Origin: Azorinus chamasolen
Taxonomy: Eukaryota; Mollusca; Bivalvia; Cardiida; Solecurtidae
Length of the DNA: 64,000 nt
Assembly (NCBI GenBank): GCA_963576725.1
Contig: OY755238.1
Span: 31,366,145-31,430,144 of the forward strand
Reading direction: 5' to 3'
The position numbers and the translations under genes were made by a program. This document shows, piece by piece, positions 1-11,368 of the stretch. The notes beneath the pieces are model-generated. The model saw only the letters and a program-made list of their open reading frames with translations. It was not told the origin of the DNA and did not search any database. The number at the start of each line of letters is the position of its first letter. Within the stretch, counting starts at the first letter, position 1.

Positions 1-263
1 ACTGTTTTTGTCGTTATTCCTGGAGTAAAGGGTTGAATCCATAGGGAAGGGAAGATAGAATCTATGTGTTTTAGTGGACTAAAGCAATTCTTACTACGGT
101 AGTTATTTCTTGCATTAATATGCATGTAGTCAGTGGTAATATGCCATACTGGAGAGGTTTTACATTGTTATTATGTTTGGGTTTTTAGCTCACCTGAGCC
201 AAAGGCTCAAGGTGAGCTATTGTGACCGCCTGTCGTCCGTCCGTCTGTCCGTCCATCCGCACT

Positions 264-512
264 CACCAAAGGGTAGTTGTGTGACTTTTTCTAACTAGTC
301 CCACAAGTAAAATCATTAACCTGGCCATCTCTTGTGACATTAACCTGGCCATTTCTTGTGACATTAACCTGGCCAGTTGTGGGACATAGGGTTAGGGTTA
401 GGGTTAGCTTCCAGATCATTCTTTTCCAAAGTTAGAGCCAAAAATAGTTTTTCTTGTGGGACTAGTCACACAAGAAAAGATCAAAGGAAAAAGTCACACA
501 ACTACCCATTTG
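264..512. mobile_element. Foldback element with telomere-like core
   Basis: The arms at 271-291 and 487-507 are perfect 21-bp inverse complements. A second pair (294-307 and 453-466, ACTAGTCCCACAAG and its complement) lies inside. The loop holds three 24-bp tandem units beginning CATTAACCTGGCC (314-385) and about 3.3 TTAGGG telomere-type repeats (387-406). It sits between two GTCCGTCTGTC stretches of the surrounding HINE-like element and so probably inserted into it. No ORF; presumably a non-autonomous foldback transposon. Confidence 0.65.
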
Positions 513-1191
513 TTAGTACGTCCGTCTGTCTGTCCGTTCACTTTTATTTCAAATGACTTCTTCTCCTAAACCACTGGGAGGATTTCAACCAAATTTCACA
601 GAAATGTACCTTAGGGTGTCCTCTATCAGATTTGTTAAAATCATGGCCCCGCCCCACTACTTTTACAGGGTTTTTTTTTAAATCTTTAAAAATCTTCTTC
701 TCTGAAACCACAATTTCTAGAGCTTTGATATTTGGTATATAGCATCATCTAATGGTCCTTTACCAAGTTTGTTAAAATGATGATCCCCGGGCCAAAAAGG
801 CCCTGCCCTGGGGCTTGTAGTTTTTACATAGACTTATATAGGGAAACCTTTTAAAATCTTTTTGTCTGAAACCACATAATCTAGAGCTAAGATATTTGGT
901 ATGAAGCATCACCTAATATACCACTACCAGGTGTGTTCAAATAATGACCCCTGGGCCAAAAATGGTCTCACCCTGGGGTTTAATGCTACTTAACATCAGA
1001 ATCTGTAACACTTAAAAGGTAATTTCCTCACAGTTATTTCCCTTGTCCCATCAGCATAGCCATAAGGGACAAAGGGAGATAACTGCATTGGAATAGTGAT
1101 TCTATTTATAACTATTTATAATAAAATGTTGAAGGTGAATCAGTGTAGCTGTTTTAGAAGGCATAGAAACAGATCTATCAAATTCCATTAG

Positions 1192-1246
1192 CAAACAGCA
1201 GACTCTGATCCTATAGGAGCCACCTTATCTGGGTCTACTCTGTTTG
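1192..1246. repeat. Dispersed hairpin repeat (copy 1)
   Basis: The outer arms CAAACAGCAGACTCTGATC and ATCTGGGTCTACTCTGTTTG pair imperfectly. This is one of about 17 related hairpins in the window (see findings). Confidence 0.55.
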
Positions 1247-1417
1247 AAGATGCATGAAAACACACAAGTTTATATGAGGGAATTTAAGGGTTAAATAAAC
1301 AACTCCAGATCCTAAACTGCAGTTCAAAGGTTACAGCGCTGGGCAGTAAAATCTCTCCAGGTCAATGCATGACTCTTAACTCTTTGCACGCTAGTGGTGA
1401 AATTGTGATTACCTATG

Positions 1418-1482
1418 CAAACAGTTTGGATCCAGATGAGAGGCCGCATACTGCGGCGTCTCATCAGGATCCAAACTGTTTG
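1418..1482. repeat. Dispersed hairpin repeat (copy 2, near-perfect palindrome)
   Basis: A roughly 30-bp arm starting CAAACAGTTTGGATCC is mirrored by one ending GGATCCAAACTGTTTG. The apical stem is GCCGC/GCGGC and the loop is about 5 nt. Only a couple of mismatches are visible. Confidence 0.75.
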
Positions 1483-2299
1483 TAATCTTAACCATATTTT
1501 TGCTAAAAAATGAAAGTAAGTTTTTTAAAGAATTGAAGCAGATGACAATAAGTTTTTGTTGCAGACGAAACATTAAAGGCATTTTGAAAGGGATGTTGAC
1601 CCATTAACCCCAGTGTGTAGTGTGAATGATAGTTACATGGTGTCTCCCAATGTCTCTCAAATTAGATGTGGGAGATATTGGAAATCCTCAGCTAAGAGTA
1701 ACAATTCAGCCAATCAAGGAAAATGATCATCATCAAGACTTTTGATCTGGGTCCAAACCCAACTGATGTAAGTCATGGTAATGTTTAAGAAAACTGTGAA
1801 AACATGATTATGCAATGGCCCAACTGATATAAGTCATGGTAATTCTTAAGAAAACATGATTATGCATTTGCCCCCCTAACAATGATAGGTGTTAAAATTA
1901 CTACTGTGGATTAAGTCTGCTGCCCAAAAAAGCATCTTAAATATAACTTTTTTTATAAAATTTGATGACAACACATTAAAAAGTCCTAAAATGTCTGAAT
2001 CTTGTATGATATTAATGAGATAACTTAGTAAATATAACTTAATTATAACAGTAGACGTAACTCTTCTCAATTTCAATTGTTAAAAATACTAATGACCCGT
2101 TTAAATGAATTATCATCAGATATTCACATCTAGAGCTAGAATTATTTCTAAACACCTATTAACCCTTAACCTGTTTGCTTTGACAAAAATTGATCTGGGA
2201 CTACCCTTGTTTGCTAATGCTTAAAAAATTGTTATTTCCATAAATAGAAGTTTTAGCTTTGAAAAAAACTGTAAAATCAAATTATATCTTGTCAAATAT

Positions 2300-2362
2300 A
2301 AACAGCAGACCCTGATCAGACAGCTTCCGTAGGAGTCGTCTGATCTGAGTCTACTCTGTTTG
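2300..2362. repeat. Dispersed hairpin repeat (copy 3)
   Basis: The outer arms AAACAGCAGACCCTGATCAG and CTGATCTGAGTCTACTCTGTT flank an apical stem (GACAGCT against AGTCGTC) that differs from other copies but still pairs. Confidence 0.6.
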
Positions 2363-2866
2363 CTAATGCATAAAAACAGCTTTATATGAGGGAAAGGGTT
2401 AAACGATTTTTAAAGATACATGTATTTGTATTGGTCATTTCACACAAAAACTGGCATTATGTACTGCCTAGCACTTTATTTGCCTATATACCTGGGTCAA
2501 GGTATAATTGCATAGCTTTATTGAAGTCATTTGAATTTCTCAAAGACCAGTTTTAGGCATTTTGAGCTAAGGCAAAAATGGCACAAGTTGTAAACAGTTT
2601 AGATCTTGGTCAACCAGTCACTTGGTATTAGATCTGAATCCAGTTCAAGTTTATTCAGCAGTGAAAGTGTGAAAGCAGTGCACTAAGCTTATTTCATCTG
2701 CTAAAAATGTTGTCCACTGAAAAATTAACATGTCAATATACATGTATTACTGTAACTCAGGTGAGCGATATAGGGCCAATGGCCCTCTTGTTTTAGTTTA
2801 AATTGCCCATTGCCCAAGATTTTTCAATGAATTCATTAGAGTGAAATATTTCTATTTGTTTCACAG

Positions 2867-3034
2867 GCATGACAAAGGCAAAGCAGGATGATGTCCTCAG
2901 ATATTTCCGAGATGGACAACACAAGCTGATTGTCGCTACATCAGTTGCGGAAGAGGGTCTTAACATCAGTAACTGCAACTTGATCATCAGATATGACTAT
3001 GTGACCAATGAAATAGCCATGGTACAGTCGAGAG
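2867..3034 (+). CDS. RIG-I-like receptor, internal exon with helicase motifs V and VI
   Basis: This 168-bp exon encodes the end of the second RecA-like helicase domain of a RIG-I-like receptor, a cytosolic ATPase sensing viral double-stranded RNA. Visible motifs are motif V (VATSVAEEGLNI) and motif VI (VQSRGR, the Q..GR arginine finger), in the spacing seen in RLR/Dicer DExD/H helicases. The acceptor is a pyrimidine-rich TTTGTTTCACAG ending at 2866. The donor AGAG|GTAGAC splits the Gly codon, and that codon is completed exactly by the exon at 34419. Upstream exons (CARDs or other N-terminal part, helicase motifs I-IV) lie before the window. Dicer is an alternative for this exon alone, but the zinc-binding C-terminal domain at 38.8 kb makes it an RLR. 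The next intron is 31.4 kb and holds a Polinton. Confidence 0.88.
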
Positions 3035-4090
3035 GTAGACTTCAAATTTTTCAGTTATTATAGCCCTAGCCCCTCACAAGATGGGGCGGGTATATAGCCG
3101 TGCTCTTGTACGTCCATCCAATTCATGGACAAAATACAGTCAAGACTGTCTTATGTGGCCTTCCAAGGGACTTCATGAACAAGGTCACATAAGACAGGGA
3201 GTATCTTAATACATACCTAGGATATAATACATGGTTTAAGGACCAAGCGTACCATTACCGTAGCGTACCATTACCAAAGTGTGTTATTATAGCAAATGAA
3301 ACTTAATGCTCATGATGTTATAGCACATGCAATCAGCAGTTGTTTCAGGTACATCTGTCTATATTGTGCTGGTTTTAAACCTGAAACATAAAACATATTC
3401 CAAATACGGAGAAATTTTGGATTGATACTAATTACATATTCAATGGAATGAGATTTATACATATGTCATGCTGCTACTATTTGGTGCTGAACTTGCATTA
3501 TAGAAATTTCCAAGGACGTCTGATTCGATCAAAATATTTGAACATCAGATTAGGTCCAAACTGTTTGATACTTTTTTGAAACAAATAAGAATACATGGCA
3601 GCGAAAGTTAGGAACCATTAACAGAGCTACATATAATAATGCGTGCACAAATACAATGTTACACTTTTCTTTAAAAAAACAACATAATTCAGCTAATTCT
3701 CGCACTCGCAAACAAATATACCCAATCAGACGACTGAGTAAATATTCGAGGAAACATGAATACAAAATTGTTAAGAAATCTCACTAGTATTGCACTTGTT
3801 GTGTTGCCATCTACAACAACTTCTGCATTGTACGGCCTGGCTCCGTCCTATGATGTTTAAGGAGCAGTCTTAACACGGATAGTCCTGCATGGTGCTTTCT
3901 TGACTGTCAAGTCTTCATATTTGCGCGTGTGCATTATTCGTGTGCATATCGTTGTTTCAGTATTTTGAGTGTCATATTGAGTTGCGACTGAGGCGTTACA
4001 ACAATAACGTAAACCAATAATTGGATAATTAATTCGCCGCTTTTAATCCAGTGTTTCAAACACGCATTCATTGCGTAATGTGCCATCTGG
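3035..4090 (+). other. RLR intron, no further feature seen
   Basis: AT-rich intronic sequence. I see no supportable ORF, RNA gene or repeat family apart from the direct repeat at 3980-4040 listed with the foldback element that follows. Confidence 0.5.
3980..4040 (+). repeat. Direct repeat flanking a foldback element (left copy)
   Basis: It begins GTTGCGACTGAGGCGT and ends with 'ggataattaatt.gccg'. A diverged copy in the same orientation lies at 4683-4741, with the foldback element 4091-4660 between them. Confidence 0.6.
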
Positions 4091-4660
4091 CCCCGTGTTC
4101 ACAAAACGTCTAGAGCTTGATTTTCAGGTTCAGGGTCAATATCTGGATCATCTCAAGATCGGTTTCAAAGTTTGGTGTTCACAAAAATTCCGGCTCAATT
4201 CTGAGCCTGAAATCAGTCTCAAGTTTAGCTGATTCTTGATCCTGTTAATAAGGAGGTTCAGAATAAAAAAATCTGAATTCCTTCAACAACATGGCTAATT
4301 CTGATTGTAAACCCCTTAAACTTTGAAACAATTTGCTGTAATGCTGATTTATCAGCTTAATTGCGACGAGGTGTTCAGGTTTTGACCAACTGACATTTTG
4401 AATTTCTATGACAGACGGCGGCCATTACTGTTTATATTGACAACATACAACAATCGCGCCTTCAATAGAAGAGTTCTTCTGCTAAACCTGCTTAATCATT
4501 GACAAAATGACACGAGCTTTAGACCGATTTTCGGCTCAATGAATCGGGATGAACTTGTGCTTCGTGAACACCAATTTTCTGATCCGGCTCAAGTGAGCCT
4601 GAAAATGAAGCTCAATGAGACTGAGACTGATCCTGAGTTTATATATTTGGGAACACGGGG
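4091..4660. mobile_element. MITE/foldback element, CCCCGTGTTCACAAA ends
   Basis: The ends are inverse complements: CCCCGTGTTCACAAA on the left and TTTGGGAACACGGGG on the right. Subterminal stretches rich in 'ctcaagtttag/ggctcaa' also pair in part (TTGATTTTCAGG against GAAAATGAAGCTCAA). No ORF of any length. It is probably a non-autonomous DNA transposon of 570 bp. I could not settle a target duplication. Confidence 0.65.
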
Positions 4661-4682
4661 TAGTGATTATACCTGGTATTTA

Positions 4683-4741
4683 GTTGCGACTGAGGCGTAA
4701 AGGTAATAACTACAGTCATTAATTAGATAATTAATTTGCCG
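4683..4741 (+). repeat. Direct repeat flanking a foldback element (right copy)
   Basis: Diverged copy of 3980-4040. It shares the perfect 16-mer GTTGCGACTGAGGCGT and an 'agataattaatttgccg' tail. Confidence 0.6.
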
Positions 4742-4869
4742 TGTTATTCAAATACTGACCTACGATAATGATGATTTCTATGCATAACGCAGACAAACAA
4801 CCAATCTTATATAATTTATTTCTTGATTAATAATTAACAAATAATAGTGTCGATTTTTGGTTGTTTATT

Positions 4870-6660
4870 AGTCCCCCACCGGTTACCGGTTGGGGGACTA
4901 TAGGTTTGCTCGATTCCGTCCGTCCGTCTGTCACGCTTCGTGTCCGGGCCATATCTCCTACAAAGTTAGGCCAAATTCATTATAACTTCACACATTGAAG
5001 AAGCATGATGAGGGCTAGTGTCATGCACAAGGGCCATAACTCTAGCATCAATATTTTTGGAGTTATTCCCCTTTTACATATTTTTTTTCCGGACAATAAC
5101 TCTTTTATCTACAGGTTCAATTGATTTGAAACTTCACATATGGAACAATCATGATGAGGGGTAGTGTCATACACAAGGGCCATAACTCTAGCATCAAATT
5201 TTTTGGAGTTATTCCCCTTTTTCATATTTTCTTGTCAGTCCGTCTGTCACGCTTCGTGTCCGGGCCATATCTCCTACAAAGTTATGCCACATTCATTATA
5301 ACTTCACACATTGAAGAAGCATGATGAGGGCTAGTGTCATGCACAAGGGCAATTACTCTAGCATAAATATTTTTGGAGTTATTCCCCTTTTACATATTTT
5401 TTTGTCCGGACAATAACTCATTATCTACTGGTTCAGTTGATTTGAAACTTCACATATTGAACAATCATGATGAGGGGTAGTGTCATACACAAGGGCCATA
5501 ACTCTAGCATCAACTTTTTTGGAGTTATTCCCCTTTTTCATATTTTCTTGTCAGTCCTGTCACGCTTCGTGTCCGGGCCATATCTCCTACAAAGTTATGC
5601 CAAATTCATTATAACTTCACACATTGAAGAAGCATGATGAGGGCTAGTGTCATGCACAAGGGCCATTACTCTTGCATCAATATTTTTGGAGTTATTCCCC
5701 TTTTACATATTTTTTTGTCCGGACTATAACTCTTTAACTACTGGTTCAATTGATTTGAAACTTCACATATTGAACAATCATGATAAGGGGTAGTGTCATA
5801 CACAAGGGCCATAACTCTAGCATCAAATTTTTTGGTGTTATTCCCCTTTTTCATATTTTCTTGTCAGTCCGTCTGTCACGCTTCGTGTCCGGGCCATATC
5901 TCCTACAAAGTTATGCCAAATTCATTATAACTTCACACATTGAAGAAGCATGATGAAGGCTAGTGTCATGCACAAGGGCCATAACTCTAGCATCAATATT
6001 TTTGGAGTTATTCCCCTTTTACATATTTTTTTGTCCGGACAATAACTCTTTATCTACTGGTTTAATTGATTTGAAACTTCACATATGGAACAATCATGAT
6101 GAGGGGTAGTGTCATATACAAGGGCCATAACTCTAGCATTTGTATTTTTGGACTTCTTCCCCTTTTCCATATTTTCTTGTCAGTCCGTCTGTCACGCTTC
6201 GTGTCCGGGCAATATCTCCTACAAAGTTAGGCCAAATTCATTATAACTTCACACATTGAAGAAGCATGATCAGGAGTAGTGTCATGCACAAGGGCCATAA
6301 CTCTAGCATCAATATGTTTGGAGTTATTCCCCTTTTCATATTTTCTTGTCAAGTTAATAACTCTTTATGTACTGGTTCAATTGATTTGAAACTTCTCATA
6401 TGGAACAAGTATGATGAGGTGTAGTGTCATGCACAAGGGCAATAACTCTAGCATATATATTTTTGGAGTTACTCCCCTATTTCATATTTTCTTGTCGGGA
6501 CAATAATTTTTTATTTACTGATTCAATGTATGAAAGTAGGTACTAATACCATTCAGGTGGTCATGTATATACCATGGTCAACCACACCATGGGTGGGTGG
6601 GGTGGAGAGAGTTGAGGTGTTTTTTTCCAGTCCGGTGGGGGACTCATGTCTTGCATAGCA
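4870..6660 (+). mobile_element. HINE/Helentron-like element, AGTCCCCC family
   Basis: The 5' end is a hairpin AGTCCCCCACCGG..CCGGTTGGGGGACT, then CCGTCCGTCTGTC. The core is about five tandem units of roughly 315 bp, each starting at 'gtcacgcttcgtgtccggg' (about 4930, 5245, 5558, 5875, 6190) and each made of two related halves ending 'ggagttattcccctttt'. The 3' end carries the inverted arm GGTGGGGGACT (6633-6643) and a small terminal stem ATG..CAT around CTTG. No coding potential. Confidence 0.75.
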
Positions 6661-6860
6661 ATACAACATGCCCTTGTTTACTAAAACATGAACTGCTATA
6701 CGTACATGTTATGCAGACTTTTATATTTAACCCTTTCCCACATATATATACGAGTTTTCACGTATCTGCAAACAGAGTAGTAGTTTAGGGAGTGTGTGTG
6801 TGGGGGTGGGGTGGGGGGGGGGGTCTGGTGCGCCTTTTAACCTGTTTTAAAATGATCTTA
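6661..6860. repeat. Simple G/T-rich tract and spacer before the Polinton
   Basis: A GTGTGTG followed by G-rich runs at about 6790-6822; otherwise nothing recognisable. Confidence 0.5.
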
Positions 6861-7043
6861 ATAATATTATCTCATGATCCCCAAATTTCATCCCTACATA
6901 ATAATATCATCAGTCCCGCCCCCCACTCCTGGCGGGACTGATCGTTTCCTGATTTTGGTTTTAAGTAATAAACTATCTATACACAGCGTTTTATTTGTCT
7001 AAATAGATGTACCGATTGGTGGGGTTTAAGCTATACAATTCAC
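6861..7043 (+). repeat. Polinton left terminal inverted repeat
   Basis: Starts ATAATATTATCTCAT and ends 'agctatacaattcac'. It pairs along most of its length with 28896-29065; both share the internal hairpin AGTCCCGCC..GGCGGGACT and the block AAATAGATGTACCGATTGG. The left copy carries a few extra bases. Confidence 0.88.
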
Positions 7044-7986
7044 AGCCCATTAGAGACAAGCGGTGACAGACCGCCCTCTCCGCGAAGAAAAGTGGCATTT
7101 CTGGAGTTAAAGAAAAGCTTTAAAAAATAGATAAAAAATTTAATTTCCACCAAACCCCTATAGCATTCGGAAGGTACCTACGTAGTTGTTGGAGGGTAGA
7201 TGTACCAGTAGGATATATGGATTTGGCAGCGTTTCTTGAAGACGTTAGGTCTAAAATCCAGACAAAAATGGTAAAAGAAGTCTTAAATCTCGATGGGGTT
7301 AAGTTTCAACTATCAGTTATTGTTCAGCTCAGTAAAACAAAGCCGGGTGGAGTTGAGGAATATACCGACCCCGCCTTAAGACACAAGCAAAAGGTACTTC
7401 AACAGGAGATTGGAATTGACCAGATTTTAGAAGTTTACCCCCAACTTTTTGAAAATCTCGAGAAATGGACCCAGAGAGGTTCTGGATGGAGGGTTGATCA
7501 AGTTGATAATTTATGGTTGGATATAGCACGGTACTAACCGTTAATGGGGGTTCTTACATAGAACTACATAAGTTGTGAAAAATAAACATGCAGTGATAAA
7601 TGTAAAAAAAATAAGGATGACGATTGTGTATGGTAGAGTATTCTTTCGATATTATTTCCGGTAAAAAACACCCACAAAGACCTAATAATATTATAATGTG
7701 AAAGACCGCCTACACCGAAAAATAATTGACTCCCCGATACCTATCTCCGAAATACCAACATTAAGAAACAAAACAAGTTTGCGATAAATGTGTTTGGATG
7801 GAAACAGGGAGCCAGAATTCACCATATAAGTAAACAACCAGCCTCCATGCGAAGAATTAACTTTCTCCAGGTAGAAAAGGCTGGAATTTTTTCATCACAC
7901 AGCAATAAAAGACCTAAAACGCTTATTACATGATCAAAGTAAACATAAAACCCTTAAGTACTTCTGCGAGAGATACCTCCACTGTT

Positions 7987-8000
7987 ACATCCAGGAGGTA
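7987..8000 (+). repeat. SINE target-site duplication, left copy
   Basis: ACATCCAGGAGGTA; matches 8267-8280 at 12 of 14 positions. Confidence 0.75.
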
Positions 8001-8001
8001 C

Positions 8002-8266
8002 CGGCCGCGTGGCTCAGTGGTAGAGCGTCTACCTACGGTACGGAAGGTCGTGGGTTCGATCCCCGGCTGCGACAGACCAAATGTCGTTAAAAGGTAGTTC
8101 TAGGACTGGTCGGCCCGGCGTCAGGATAATGTGACTGGGTGGGGTGCCCTTGCCATGTGCCCACGGCAGGGGCATTCCAGTGAGGCAGCACTATAACTTG
8201 TCTCATGCGGGTACAGTCTGCAAATAACTGAAATACTGTTGGTCGGACGTAAAACCCAACTCACTC
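8002..8266 (+). mobile_element. tRNA-derived SINE inserted in Polinton POLB
   Basis: The head is tRNA-like, with a pol III A box (GTGGCTCAGTGG, about 8009-8020) and B box (GGTTCGATCCC, 8053-8063), ending 'ccggctgcgac'. A tRNA-unrelated body of about 190 bp follows, with a central block 'taatgtgactgggtggggt' and a tail 'gacgtaaaacccaactcactcac' of the type known from mollusc and other metazoan SINEs with a conserved central domain. Target duplications lie at 7987-8000 and 8267-8280. The insertion interrupts the polymerase coding sequence between the CERY-type segment and Exo I. It is not a functional tRNA gene: the anticodon region is diverged and the acceptor stem does not close. Confidence 0.88.
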
Positions 8267-8280
8267 ACATCCGGGAGGAC
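8267..8280 (+). repeat. SINE target-site duplication, right copy
   Basis: ACATCCGGGAGGAC, pairing with 7987-8000. Confidence 0.75.
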
Positions 8281-11254
8281 CTACTCGAGGCCCCTAAACC
8301 AGACTATCTAGGGAATGGTCAAACCAAAATAAACTCACATTTAATAATCACCAAAAACATCTTCTAGTCCCCTTTATCATTTATGCAGACTTTGAATCTC
8401 TTACCAGAAAAATAGAATGAGCCGAACTAGACCCCTCAAAAAATAATACTAGGAACACCCAATACCACGAGGCAAGTAATTATTGTTACGTAGTAATAAG
8501 TGTGATGGAAAAACAGAGACCCAAGTTGAGTATAGAGGACCAAACGCGGCAGAACTCTACCTTCACTCATTACAAGAAGAAGAACGGAAAATAAAAGCCA
8601 TTTAAGCTAAACCAAAGAACATGTTGATGACAAAAAAAGATAAGGAAAATTATAAAACGTCCACAATCTGCCACGTGTGCCAAAAACCTCTTGATGGTGA
8701 CTCTGTCCGCGACCACTGCCACATCACTGGACACTATCGGGGAGTGGCTCATAATGCCTGTAACCTGAAATTGAGAATAAAACCCGAAACAACTGCAATT
8801 CCAGTGGTCTTCCATAATCTTAGAGGATATGACTCCCATTTACTGATGCAGGCAATTTCAAAGGTGGATGGAAAAATAACGTGCATTCCAAACAATATGG
8901 AAAATATATATCAATCAGCTTCGTTTTACAGATAGTGACCTATTCCTTCTTTCCGGCCTTGATAGACTGGTGTCAGCCAATCCTCCGGAGGCCTTTAAAA
9001 TTACTACCAAATATGAACACGGCGTGCTAAGGCGTTCCCTGCTAAAGTGGAAGGGAGTCTACCCGTATGAGTATATCGACGATTGGAATCGCTTTAATGA
9101 GAGAAAGTTGCCACCACTGGAATCCTTCTACAGTACATTAACGGAATCAGGAATCAACGAAGAAGACTATAAACATGCTCAAGAGGTATGGGATAAATTT
9201 AGTTGTAAGACGTTAGGTGACCATCATGACCTATATAACGGAACCGATGTCTTACTTCTTGCTGACGTCTTTGAGGAATTTCGGAAAACATGTAAGAAAC
9301 AATATGGCCTCGCATATTATTATACAAGCCCAGGTTTATCATGGGGTGCCCTACTTAAGAAAACGGAAATCGAACTTGCATCTCTTCATGGAAACAGGCC
9401 TACGAGATGGATACTCCATGTCATCCGCGAGGTACGCAAAAGCTAATACCGGTAACCCGCATATGAAAGGTTATGACGCCAATAAACCCAATACATATAT
9501 AATATACGTTGATGCAAATAACTTATATGGATGGGTGATGAGTCATTCGTTACCAGTGGGGGGCTTCCGATGGGTTGAGAATTGTAAGGTACGGAGTGTC
9601 TATTGCCACGTATTTTTATAACTGGTGACGGGGTAAAAATCACACGCATCGTATGAGTTACACTATACAGCAATACATTCAGATAGCATTCTAATATCAT
9701 GATTAAAATGCATTTATATGGACAAATTACACACCTAGATAAGTAAGATATATTTCGTAACACTATTTCTTGTAAGCAGAATGCATGCAGACTTTAAAAT
9801 ATAATCATTTTTTGTTCGTTATTTGCAAAAGTAGGCCTAATTAGCTGCACAATCTAAGCTCAGATGATATCTAACATTAGGGATGAAGAAAGCTCAAAAG
9901 AATGAACGAAATATTAACGGGGAAAACAATAGGATTATGCGTGGTATAGAATACTATTGCAATAAAAGTACTGAAAATAATGACTAGATAAATTACCCAC
10001 CTTAATTAGTGTTGATCAACTTATCAGTAAAATTCCATATGATTATTACTTAACGACAAAAATTCACATAAATCCACAATAATCTATTTCACTAATGTGA
10101 AATATCCCTGCTTCCCACAAACGTCCTTGGAATACTAAAGAAATGATTGCAAAAGTCAGGTTTGACTGATAACTCAGCATGCAAGCCGAGTTTATGTCAG
10201 CTTTGATACACAAATATCACAGTCGGTAATTACTAGTTGTTTGCAATGCAAACTCCAAATAGCACGCACACAAAGGGACATCACCGCTGACAAAGTCAAT
10301 GCTATTAAGCTACTGTAAAACAGGTTTTATTAGCGACAATATATATTTTGCGCTAATTCGCGAATGCGTTGCCCCGCGAATTCAATATCTTCGCTAATAA
10401 ATCAGTAACAAGTATAAAAAGGAGTAACGTCCGAAATCGGTATATCAGGAATATGGTCAGATTTATCACGTCGTCGTCCATGTGTTTTCTGCATTAATAA
10501 CATTTTTTGTTCAACACAAATGTTGGATGAAGTGTATTGCTTCCATATATTTTGTTTAGTAAACAAAACAGTGTTTAAATAAAAAATACAGACCGAAAAA
10601 TGGAAGAATATTTCTCTTCTTCATTGATCTCTATGAAAAGGGAAGTAACTCTTATATACATACATGTATACATGTACGGCAAGTGGTAAATTGTCATAGA
10701 TAACATCTGGTTGTTTTTGTACAATTACGGAATTTTGAAACAGGTTCGACTCTAAGTGTTTGTGAAAAACAATTCACTCAGTTTGACTATTGAATACAGG
10801 CTTATGCCAAGCAGCGTTTAACAGATCAACACGTATACATACACAAACTTGTCAATTTGTTTTCACACGTTTACTGTCCAAGTCTCAATAGGGGCACTGA
10901 TTTAATCTTTACCCTCATAATGGACACATTGTGATAACCATTTCTTTTGCAGACAGTTTTGATCCAAATAAGACCCCGAAGTAATAAATGAGAAGTAACT
11001 TTGTTGCTTACATTTCCACCATTTCATCAGTAGACCCGTGTGTCACGCTGTGCCATACATTCGAGTTTTGTGTAAAGTTCTCAAAACAAATACAAAATTG
11101 AATACTGGTAAATACAGGCCTTAACGCATGCTATAAATTATCGATTGATAACCCCTAAATTGCCGACGGCAGTTACATACATTCGGCAGAAATTTATTCT
11201 TTGCCCTTTTTACAGCGTTCGGCACAGTTTTATACGAGTCTATTTCCGTTAAGT

Positions 11255-11330
11255 AGATTATTGTTCCTTTGCTGCCACGTACGGCGATTTGTCCCTTATT
11301 TTAAGACAGAATACTACCGTTTTTATTGCA
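11255..11330 (+). repeat. Direct repeat bracketing the inner HINE region (left copy)
   Basis: Contains 'gttcctttgc.gccacgtacggc' and 'cttattttaagacag'. About 80% identical by eye to 14216-14290 in the same orientation. A shorter inverse match lies near 13480-13520. Confidence 0.6.
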
Positions 11331-11368
11331 AAAACTATTTTATATATCATGTTTTCTAATGCAATTTT

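Larger units (their letters stand above)
182..2794 (+). mobile_element. HINE/Helentron-like element, GCTCACC family (outer boundaries)
   Basis: The left edge is a 13-bp-stem hairpin at 188-217 (GCTCACCTGAGCC / GGCTCAAGGTGAGC), followed by GTCCGTCTGTCC simple repeats and diverged tandem units (about 540-990) ending in 'gttaaaatgatg..cccc'. The right edge repeats the hairpin arm in inverse (CAGGTGAGCGATA, 2759-2771) and closes with a short stem GGGCCA-A-TGGCCC plus CTTGTTTT. This layout (subterminal inverted repeat, tandem core, 3' hairpin) is that of DINE-1/pearl-type Helentron derivatives. The middle, about 1000-2750, does not show the core repeat and may be foreign insertions, so treating this as one element is an inference. 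Confidence 0.5.

Noticed and set aside
387..406. Chromosome end or ancient telomere fusion
   Set aside because: Only about three TTAGGG units, enclosed in the loop of a foldback element.
8002..8075. tRNA gene
   Set aside because: The tRNA-like head has A and B boxes but no paired acceptor stem, and it is fused to a SINE body with target duplications.
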